Source: SAR324 cluster bacterium
GTDB lineage: Bacteria > SAR324 > NAC60-12
Length of the DNA: 6,698 nucleotides
Assembly (NCBI GenBank): GCA_022448705.1
Contig: JAKUUF010000089.1
Span: forward strand, 1 to 6,698
Direction of reading: 5' to 3'
The stretch's first letter is position 1. Each line of letters begins with the position of its first letter. The notes under the pieces are model-generated. The model was not told the origin of the DNA. It worked only from the letters and a program-made list of their open reading frames with translations, and did not search any database. Both the position numbers and the translations under genes were made by a program. Shown here piece after piece: positions 1-5,031 of this stretch.

Positions 1-2
1 GG

Positions 3-173
3 CTTTTAGTTGGTAACGCTGTGAGCTCAAAATCTGAAGCAACTATTACTTCTTCGGGAACAGTTGGTGACATAAATAAAGCTAAAAAGGACGCTGAGGA
101 AATAGGCAATCTTATAAACGCTATTTCTTCGTCAGGCGGATTACTGGTCATGAGCGTTGGTTTTGCATTTTAA
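3..173 (+). CDS. C-terminal fragment of a predicted outer-membrane protein
   Basis: An open frame enters from the left edge and runs 56 codons to a TAA. The gene starts outside the window, so family and length are unknown. The visible part has a Ser/Thr-rich stretch, then a charged helix-like segment (DINKAKKDAEEIGNLINA), then a final stretch of alternating hydrophobic residues ending GGLLVMSVGFAF. A last beta-strand with a terminal Phe and a second aromatic two residues before it is the usual recognition signal for the BAM outer-membrane insertion machinery. The next gene downstream, 41 bp away on the same strand, ends almost identically (YGFGF), which suggests two related or co-functioning surface proteins, possibly one operon. 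That it is a barrel is inferred from the end alone. It could also be another secreted protein with a hydrophobic C-terminus. Confidence 0.6.
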   Translation, partial: LLVGNAVSSKSEATITSSGTVGDINKAKKDAEEIGNLINAISSSGGLLVMSVGFAF

Positions 174-214
174 ATTAATTATAAGTTACTTCATAATATT
201 AAGAAAAAATTTAG

Positions 215-934
215 ATGAACAAAGTCAGGTACATTAGAATTATCAGCTACAGCAAATTATTTGGTTTTTGTCTTTCGTGTCTGTTTTGCGGAAGTTTTTT
301 ATTTGCCCAGGTCCAGGATTTTGGAGGAGGCGGAGGAGGAGGTTCTGGAGGTGGTTCAGCAACCAACAGGCTAAACCAGACAGCAAGAATAGGTGTAAAA
401 ACCGGAATTATGAAGTGGAAATCTCATTTAATTTATTCCACAACAAGTCCGACTCAGATTGAGATTCCGGGTGAAGTCTGGACAATTGGATATGCACAGG
501 GTTCTGGCAAGTATGATTATTCCTATACCGACTACAGTGAATCAGCAGGTTATTCAACAAAATCGCAAAGTATAAATTTCACTGCAACCGAATTCAACGG
601 GAGATACTATTTTGGAAATTCATTCAATATTCCCTTTGGATATGCTATCTACAAGGTCACATATCCGGACTGGAATTATTCTGGAGTAACCTATGATATT
701 GAGTATTCAATAACACAGCTGAATTATGGAATTGGTAATGAATGGACCGCTGACTGGGGGGGATACTTTGGAATTGACTGGTACCAGACTGGAACCATTC
801 TGAGTGAGGACATTTCAGTTACACACAAGTCCGGCACTGAAACAGGCGCGACTCTGTCGGAAGCAAATAAAACAGCGACTGAAATTAAACCATTTACAGG
901 AATGTTCGTGGTAACCTACGGATTTGGCTTCTGA
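215..934 (+). CDS. Predicted outer-membrane beta-barrel protein with poly-Gly linker
   Basis: The protein has 239 residues and I do not recognise a named family. Residues 1-14 are basic, 15-31 are hydrophobic, and a likely signal-peptidase site follows A31 (LFA|Q). Next comes a low-complexity Gly/Ser tract (G37-S48), then about 190 residues of alternating polar and aromatic/hydrophobic segments (such as WTIGYAQG, NGRYYFGN, YFGIDWYQTG) as expected of amphipathic transmembrane beta-strands. The last residues, FVVTYGFGF, fit the C-terminal strand signal with terminal Phe used by the BAM complex. The size suits a small barrel of perhaps 8 strands. The upstream sequence is A-rich (AAGAAAAAA) rather than a clear Shine-Dalgarno, but the signal peptide supports this ATG. 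The hydrophobic segment has three Cys residues, but none sits in a good lipobox, so a lipoprotein is less likely. Position and ending link it to the preceding partial gene. Function (porin, adhesin or structural) cannot be told. Confidence 0.75.
   Translation: MNKVRYIRIISYSKLFGFCLSCLFCGSFLFAQVQDFGGGGGGGSGGGSATNRLNQTARIGVKTGIMKWKSHLIYSTTSPTQIEIPGEVWTIGYAQGSGKYDYSYTDYSESAGYSTKSQSINFTATEFNGRYYFGNSFNIPFGYAIYKVTYPDWNYSGVTYDIEYSITQLNYGIGNEWTADWGGYFGIDWYQTGTILSEDISVTHKSGTETGATLSEANKTATEIKPFTGMFVVTYGFGF
323..358 (+). repeat. GGN-codon tract encoding a Gly/Ser linker
   Basis: Twelve codons, mostly GGA/GGC/GGT, encode seven Gly, Ser, three Gly, Ser directly after the predicted signal peptide of the barrel gene. 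The purine-rich run of GGAGG units is slippage-prone and also resembles internal Shine-Dalgarno sequence. The tract most likely acts as a flexible periplasmic or surface linker at the mature N-terminus. Confidence 0.7.
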
Positions 935-1028
935 AAGATGTGGGATACGGCTCAGTAGATTTCATCAGCATAAAGACAGATCGTTCATGAAATAAGTTTT
1001 GCCAGTAATTTTCCAGGGAATGCACTCC

Positions 1029-1400
1029 TCAAAACTTCTGCTTAATTTTTTCTGACCACTCTGGAGGAAATTCAGCATTAAGCACCTCTTCTTTAATCGA
1101 CACAATTGAATCCGTATCCTCTACTTGACGAAGATCACGGACTCCTTTATGAAATCCTATTCCTTCCGGAACCTCCGCGGCACGGTTTGTACGGCTGTAT
1201 TTGATTCCCTTCCCTGATCTCCATTCTATCGCCAGCTCTCCAAAGAGCAGCTGTATCTGCATGATGTTATCTTCCTCATCTATCCAGAGAAATCCGTGAG
1301 CGTCAAATCGATTTTCACACTCCAATGTAATCTGGTGCAGTCCGTCCACCAGCTCCTGGGATTTTTGGGTATTGATCACATAAAATTTACATCTGCTCAT
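1029..1400 (-). CDS. Conserved-looking hypothetical protein, 123 aa
   Basis: I do not recognise this family. The product is a small soluble protein with no signal peptide or membrane segment. It opens with a short beta-strand-like stretch (CKFYVIN), an amphipathic helix (about residues 12-27), then alternating strand-like segments around GFLWIDEEDN and MQIQLLFGELAIEW. A charged middle and a C-terminal helix end in KIKQKF. The start is well supported: a strong purine-rich Shine-Dalgarno (AGGGGG) lies about 8-12 bases upstream of the ATG. The gene is divergent from dapB across a 141-bp spacer. A perfect TTGACA hexamer on this strand (1478-1483) could be a -35 box, but I see no convincing -10 at normal spacing. 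The downstream side faces the barrel gene convergently. No function is proposed. Confidence 0.7.
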   Translation of the reverse strand: MSRCKFYVINTQKSQELVDGLHQITLECENRFDAHGFLWIDEEDNIMQIQLLFGELAIEWRSGKGIKYSRTNRAAEVPEGIGFHKGVRDLRQVEDTDSIVSIKEEVLNAEFPPEWSEKIKQKF

Positions 1401-1541
1401 GATTTCGTGCCCCCTGTCTTGTGATTTTTTAAAATATAAATGATCATGCAGTTAAAACTTTGTATTTTAAGCAGAATTGTCAACAAAATCGAGTCAGGCT
1501 GAGCTATTGTTTTTAGCAGCAGCCTAAGAATAATTTAATCC
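1401..1541. other. Divergent intergenic spacer (hypothetical gene / dapB)
   Basis: This AT-rich 141-bp spacer must hold the control regions for both divergent genes. A perfect TTGACA on the reverse strand (1478-1483) is the only strong hexamer, and I could not pair it with a good -10 at 16-18 bp. No riboswitch-like structure, such as a lysine element, is apparent, and the region is too short for one. Confidence 0.5.
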
Positions 1542-2276
1542 ATGAGTCTTATACGTGTATTGATAAACGGGTCCAGGGGCCGCATGGGTCAGGAATCCGT
1601 TAAAGCTGTCACTGAAGACCCGGAACTGGACCTGGTTGCCCAAACAGACTTGGGAGATAACCTTTCCGATACAATCAAACAAGCTCAAGCCCAGGTTGTT
1701 GTTGACTTCACAACCGCAGCGGTTGTGATGGAAAACGCTGCAGCGATTATAGAATCTGGGGCAAGACCTGTGATAGGAACCAGCGGACTGCTTCCGGAAC
1801 AGGTTTCGAAGCTTCAGGAACTTTGTGAAAAACATAATAACGGCGGAGTAATTGCTCCAAATTTTGCTGTTGGGGCAGTGCTGATGATGAAATATGCCCA
1901 GGACGCGGCCAAATATTTTCCAAACGCTGAAGTCATAGAACTGCATCATGACCGTAAAGCAGATGCTCCTTCAGGAACTGCAATAAAAACTGCAAATCTG
2001 CTGGCTGAATCAAGAAAATCGGTTCCCGCAAAAATCGATGAAAAAGAAATTCTTCCTGGCGCAAGAGGCGCTGAGTCCCAGGATATCCGTATCCACTCTG
2101 TAAGACTTCCTGGACTGGTTGCCCATCAGGAGGTAATCTTCGGCGGCCAGAGCCAGACCCTTAAAATCAGGCATGATTCTATTCACCGCGATTCATTCAT
2201 GCCCGGAGTATGCCTTGCCTGTAAAAAAGTCATGCACCTGAAAGAACTGGTTTACGGACTGGAGCATCTGCTTTAA
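1542..2276 (+). CDS. dapB: 4-hydroxy-tetrahydrodipicolinate reductase
   Basis: DapB carries out the NAD(P)H-dependent reduction of 4-hydroxy-tetrahydrodipicolinate to tetrahydrodipicolinate in the cytosolic diaminopimelate/lysine pathway, feeding both peptidoglycan and protein synthesis. The N-terminal Rossmann fold carries the dinucleotide-binding GSRGRMG motif (residues 10-16). The signature ELHHDRKADAPSGTA (133-147) contains the general acid His135 and the substrate-binding Lys139, and the SGT loop for the substrate carboxylates follows. A second conserved block (SVRLPGLVAHQEVIFG, 186-201) fits the substrate/tetramerisation domain. At 244 residues it is slightly shorter than the E. coli enzyme (273), within the family range. 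The ATG puts the glycine motif at the usual distance from the N-terminus, although the Shine-Dalgarno is weak (AAGAA about 10 bases upstream). It stands alone and converges with the recombinase gene, leaving a 13-bp gap with no obvious terminator. Confidence 0.97.
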   Translation: MSLIRVLINGSRGRMGQESVKAVTEDPELDLVAQTDLGDNLSDTIKQAQAQVVVDFTTAAVVMENAAAIIESGARPVIGTSGLLPEQVSKLQELCEKHNNGGVIAPNFAVGAVLMMKYAQDAAKYFPNAEVIELHHDRKADAPSGTAIKTANLLAESRKSVPAKIDEKEILPGARGAESQDIRIHSVRLPGLVAHQEVIFGGQSQTLKIRHDSIHRDSFMPGVCLACKKVMHLKELVYGLEHLL

Positions 2277-2289
2277 ATAACTGCAAATC

Positions 2290-3207
2290 CTACTTTACCG
2301 CGTGCTTCCTGCCCCGCGGATGAAGTTCGTGATAAACCTTCACAAAATCCGGACGATTTATATGTGCATACTGAAGGGTTGCATCCAGGCTGACGTAGCC
2401 GAAAAGCTCCTTAATGTCAGAAAGGTCTATACCGTTCTGCAGCAAATGCACGGCAAATGAATGCCGCAGAATTCTTGGGTTGATGCGGCTGCTGATTCCA
2501 CTCCTTTGAGCGTGTTTCTTGATCATTGCCCAAAATCCGACCCTGGTCATGCGTGTTCCGTTGCGTCCCGGAAACAAACATGGATCATTCGGATTCAGAA
2601 GACGGTTCTCCCTTGCCTCCTCAAGGTAAGTCCGAAGCACCTGTACAGCTTTTATAGTAATCGGAACCATTCTCTCACGCTTTGAACGCACCTTTAAAAA
2701 CTCCAGGTCCAGAAATAAATCTTCAACATCCAGCCCAAGCAGCTCGTTGACTTTAAGCCCGCTGGAGTAAAGCAGCTCCAGCATTGCCCTGTCCCTTAAC
2801 CCCAGGTAATGATCCAGCGAGGGAGACTCCAGCAAAGCCACAACTTCTTCTGGAGAAAGTATTTCCGGCGCCTCAGGCATTACTTCCGGAAAACGTAGTT
2901 GATGAGCCGGACTTTTTTTAATCATGCCCTGCAATTCAAGGTGGTCAAGAAAAAGTTTCAGTGTTGAGATGTGCCGCGCCAGTGTCCTCGGCTTGTAGGA
3001 CTGACGAAGGTAATTCAGGTAGGTTTCAAGATCTTCCAAATTCAGCCTGCGTATTTTTTCGAGCAGTTCCTGGCTGTCGTAATTATCCTCATCTATTTCC
3101 AGCCACTTTAAGAATTTACGCAGATCCAGACGATGGCTCTGAATGCTGTTTGGAGCGTATTTTTTATTGTTAAGTGAGTCCAAAAAATCCGAAACCAGCT
3201 GCTGCAT
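2290..3207 (-). CDS. XerC/D-like tyrosine recombinase with altered active site
   Basis: At 305 residues, this has the length and layout of XerC/XerD: an N-terminal SAM-like core-binding domain (about 1-95) and a C-terminal catalytic domain (about 115-290). Family landmarks are clear: RDRAMLELLYSSGL (138-151), the beta-hairpin Lys176 before RERMVPI, RHSFAVHLLQNG (248-259) and the Tyr280 nucleophile in LQYAHI. Aligned by spacing with E. coli XerD (Arg148, Lys172, His244, Arg247, His270, Tyr279), the residues here are Lys152, Lys176, Arg245, Arg248, Tyr271, Tyr280. Three of six positions are therefore changed (Arg to Lys, His to Arg, His to Tyr). The frame is intact, so it is not a decayed pseudogene by reading frame. 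Classical Xer acts on dif to resolve chromosome dimers, but this copy may be a paralogue with weak or no catalysis. It lies 73 bp beyond the 6S RNA gene on the same strand. The Shine-Dalgarno is weak and there are no other mobile-element genes nearby. Confidence 0.88.
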   Translation of the reverse strand: MQQLVSDFLDSLNNKKYAPNSIQSHRLDLRKFLKWLEIDEDNYDSQELLEKIRRLNLEDLETYLNYLRQSYKPRTLARHISTLKLFLDHLELQGMIKKSPAHQLRFPEVMPEAPEILSPEEVVALLESPSLDHYLGLRDRAMLELLYSSGLKVNELLGLDVEDLFLDLEFLKVRSKRERMVPITIKAVQVLRTYLEEARENRLLNPNDPCLFPGRNGTRMTRVGFWAMIKKHAQRSGISSRINPRILRHSFAVHLLQNGIDLSDIKELFGYVSLDATLQYAHINRPDFVKVYHELHPRGRKHAVK

Positions 3208-3280
3208 ATTATTTCAACTGGTCTGGTAGACTGAGTGAAGAATTCCGTGGTGAGTTTAACGCAAGCACGAAGAGTGTGAA

Positions 3281-3462
3281 GAAGTCCGCAATGCCGTGTG
3301 TAAAATGAGGCTTTTGTTACCTTGGCCCAACAAGGTGGAGTAATGTGGTAAAAGGTTCAGGCTTCCTGCCCACCGGCAGGCATGCACACCCCTTTCAGGG
3401 ACAAACTCCTGTAAGAATATATCAGGTAGCAAAAGTTTTACATCACGAACACCGCAGACTCC
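3281..3462 (-). ncRNA. ssrS: 6S RNA
   Basis: 6S RNA mimics an open promoter and sequesters the housekeeping sigma RNA polymerase holoenzyme in stationary phase. The reverse strand folds into the family's long rod. A closing stem pairs 3462-3436 with 3281-3305 with small bulges, continued by CUUUUG/CAAAAG (3435-3430 with 3316-3311). A central bubble follows. An apical arm has GGAGU/ACUCC (3409-3405 with 3341-3337), AAAGG/CCUUU (3395-3391 with 3355-3351) and a perfect CCUGCC-GGUG-GGCAGG tip (3380-3365). The 3' bubble strand holds the small CCUUG-loop-CAAGG hairpin (3335-3320), matching the CACCUUG...CAAGG element of the E. coli RNA as I recall it. The 5' bubble strand, UGAUAUAUUC, resembles E. 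coli GAUAUUUC. The 182-nt length fits the roughly 184-nt E. coli RNA, and position downstream of zapA on the same strand matches proteobacterial synteny. The exact ends are uncertain by several bases, and I found no strong promoter or intrinsic terminator. Confidence 0.87.
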
Positions 3463-3475
3463 GCTTTTGAGTCTG
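3455..3475. repeat. Perfect 7-bp inverted repeat at the 5' edge of the 6S gene
   Basis: CAGACTC and GAGTCTG flank a 7-base spacer. The half nearer the gene body is also the outer 5' strand of the predicted 6S closing stem, so if transcription begins upstream of about 3475 this hairpin would compete with the closing stem. It could instead be a protein-binding site overlapping the start of the gene. Confidence 0.55.
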
Positions 3476-3610
3476 AGAAATATTGTTTCATACGCAGAAA
3501 AACTGAAACGGAACATTTTAATCTTTTCAGCCCTGCGTACTTTATTGCTTTAACACAAATTGGCAAAACGCTGAGAAATGCTTGTCCGGATTCATCAGCA
3601 GAGCATTATA

Positions 3611-3907
3611 CTATTTTTCTTCCAGGACTTTATCCAGTCTGTAGCATAAGGATTCAAGATCATCTTCAATCCCATCGTATTTTGAAGCTCTTTTTTGAAG
3701 AGTAAGCAGTTTGTCAGCCAGGTTCAAAGCAACAAGCAAAGCTATGCTGGATGGGCTATATGCCTCGGTCTGTTCTGATACTTCCTTGATTTGGGAGTCA
3801 AGAAATTTCTCCACTTCACGGACATGTTCTTCGCCATGCGGACTTGAAATTGAGAAACGGTTCCCGCTGATATTGATCTGGTATTGTCTGCTTTCCTCCT
3901 CCGGCAC
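3611..3907 (-). CDS. zapA: Cell division protein ZapA
   Basis: ZapA binds FtsZ in the cytoplasm and bundles and stabilises its protofilaments at the division site. The 98-residue product has the family layout: a short N-terminal beta/alpha globular domain beginning QYQINISGNRFSI (8-20), then a long helix that includes the characteristic LNLADKLL segment (61-68) and continues as a C-terminal coiled coil (about 66-97), which forms the dimer/tetramer. Translation starts at GTG (3905-3907), decided by a very good Shine-Dalgarno, AAGGAG, 6-7 bases upstream at 3913-3918. The 6S RNA gene follows 148 bp downstream on the same strand, an arrangement shared with E. coli (ygfE-ssrS), which supports both calls. 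No zapB-like gene is visible in the 230 bp upstream. Confidence 0.93.
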   Translation of the reverse strand: MPEEESRQYQINISGNRFSISSPHGEEHVREVEKFLDSQIKEVSEQTEAYSPSSIALLVALNLADKLLTLQKRASKYDGIEDDLESLCYRLDKVLEEK

Positions 3908-4137
3908 TGTAACTCCTTTTCAACTGACTGTTCTGTTTTTATGCGCCCAATGGCGGAACAACACTAATGCCTTGCTAGACGTGCATCCTTTGTACCTGAT
4001 GCTAAATTAGATCGGATATGCTAAAGTTGTTTAACATTCTACCTAATAAAATAGTTTCTAACAGTTTTTTTTTCAGAATGCAAATCCATTATCACACAAG
4101 TATAAAAATATATCCCATTTTGTTTTGAAGATCATTC
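3908..4137. other. Divergent AT-rich spacer between zapA and the 297-aa gene
   Basis: This 230-bp stretch has no credible open frame on either strand. It contains several -10-like sequences: TAGAAT on the reverse strand, and TAAAAT (4047-4052) and TATAAA (4101-4106) on the forward strand. It also has a run of nine T on the forward strand (4065-4073). The forward -10 candidates lack a recognisable -35 at normal spacing. It presumably carries the promoters for zapA and for the 297-aa gene with the GTPase. Confidence 0.5.
4036..4064 (-). promoter_or_regulatory. Candidate sigma-70-type promoter for zapA
   Basis: On the reverse strand, CTGTTA (4059-4064) and TAGAAT (4036-4041) are 17 bp apart. 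The -10 matches consensus at five of six positions and the -35 at only three. A start near 4029 would give a leader of about 120 nt to the zapA GTG. The surrounding spacer is very AT-rich, so chance matches are likely. Confidence 0.3.
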
Positions 4138-5031
4138 ATGAAATCTCCACAGATGAGTACATTGAGCAAGGAAGCTGTACAGGAATTTGGTGCACTGCTT
4201 TTGCTCGATCATTTGATGCGGTATGAACTGCTTCAAGTTGAGAAAGTAGAATTGGAGGATATAATTGATCAGCTTGAAAATGGTGTGGCAGAGCTGAAAA
4301 AAGGCTTCTTTCGCTCAGATGAGCAGGAGCAGGAACTTTCTTATGAAAAGGAAGAACTGAGAGAAGCAAAAAAAGCTCTTTCTGAAGTGGAACAGGAGAT
4401 GGAGGAAAATCGTCATTGCCGCCTGAATATTGCTCTAGCTGAAACAGATGATGAGGGCCTTGAGTCTTTGCTGAATTTTATGGAGAGCCGAGGCACACTG
4501 ACTGTAGAGGAAGACAATTATTATAAGGCTACAGATAAGGGCCATGAGGTGTATCAGGACCTGGTTAAGCAGCTTGAGGCCTATGTCACGCATTTTGAAG
4601 TCTATGCCTATGTGGACCTTGAACAGGGTATTTTCGGTGATCCGGAAACGGACCTGCTTGAAGGTGATAAATGGTCAGACCTGCGGGTTGCGGTGGCTGA
4701 ACACAAAGGCATTGACCCGTACCGTGTAGTTTTTCTGGCAATGCTGAGTGCTGAGACATTCTATGAAAATCCGGACTGGAAATTTGATTTAAGCATGGGC
4801 ACGCTTTTTCAGGAGATGAAACAGATTGTACTGGAACAGCTGCATGTGGATGATCTTGGTTACAGTGACAGTGAGGGCAAAGTTTCAGGAGAAGAGGTAA
4901 TACGGGATATTATTGAGCAAGGCAGCGAATTAGTCGCTAAGAGAAAAAGCAGGGAACAGGAGATTAAAGGGAGAAAACAGGCAGAGGAAAGTCCGGATGA
5001 ACAGGTCATCACAACAACCTATTACTGGTAA
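4138..5031 (+). CDS. Uncharacterised coiled-coil / winged-helix-like protein, 297 aa
   Basis: I do not recognise a named family. There is no signal peptide or membrane segment, so it is probably cytosolic. Residues about 30-95 are highly charged and heptad-like (including VEKVELEDIIDQLENGVAEL and KKALSEVEQEMEEN), a probable coiled coil. Residues about 108-150 follow the pattern LxxLLxFMxxxGxL, an acidic turn, then YYKATDKGHEVYQDL, which resembles the last helices and wing of winged-helix proteins. About 152-240 is a mixed domain with FEVYAYVDLEQG, WSDLRVAVAEHKGIDPYRVVF and a final helix. A charged helix (251-285) leads to an unusual C-terminus, VITTTYYW. The gene overlaps the RbgA-like GTPase by 35 bp, implying co-translation. 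The start at 4138 is chosen as the longest frame. Another ATG five codons in (4153) is possible, and neither has a strong Shine-Dalgarno. Confidence 0.8.
   Translation: MKSPQMSTLSKEAVQEFGALLLLDHLMRYELLQVEKVELEDIIDQLENGVAELKKGFFRSDEQEQELSYEKEELREAKKALSEVEQEMEENRHCRLNIALAETDDEGLESLLNFMESRGTLTVEEDNYYKATDKGHEVYQDLVKQLEAYVTHFEVYAYVDLEQGIFGDPETDLLEGDKWSDLRVAVAEHKGIDPYRVVFLAMLSAETFYENPDWKFDLSMGTLFQEMKQIVLEQLHVDDLGYSDSEGKVSGEEVIRDIIEQGSELVAKRKSREQEIKGRKQAEESPDEQVITTTYYW

Noticed and set aside
215..310. Lipoprotein signal in the barrel protein (Cys at residues 19, 22, 25)
   Set aside because: None of the Cys residues is preceded by a good lipobox, and a signal-peptidase I site after A31 fits better.
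268..462. 64-codon forward frame with an Arg-rich run
   Set aside because: It is the barrel gene read in another frame; the Arg run is just the GGN linker tract shifted.
1524..1949. 141-codon reverse-strand open frame
   Set aside because: It lies antisense to the start of dapB, whose motifs are unmistakable; the residue composition (many His, Cys, Asn) is that of a shadow frame.
2461..3173. Two forward open frames of 70-74 codons
   Set aside because: Both are antisense to the recombinase gene and lack ribosome sites or recognisable features.
2277..3462. Genomic island inserted at the 6S RNA gene
   Set aside because: No repeat of the 6S 3' end was found near dapB, there is no cargo, and the only gene in the interval is the recombinase itself.
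3480..3508. Possible promoter for 6S RNA (TTTCAG, 17 bp, CAATAT on the reverse strand)
   Set aside because: The spacing and position are right, but each hexamer matches consensus at only three of six bases, so it is not listed as a feature.
3256..3516. 86-codon reverse-strand open frame between zapA and the recombinase
   Set aside because: It covers nearly all of the 6S RNA gene, has no protein-like conservation pattern I can recognise, and the base pairing across the interval explains the sequence better.
3711..4010. 99-codon forward open frame
   Set aside because: Mostly antisense to zapA, which is well supported by its motif, ribosome site and synteny.
4136..4369. 77-codon reverse open frame
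   Set aside because: Antisense to the start of the 297-residue gene; the coiled-coil coding on the forward strand explains it.
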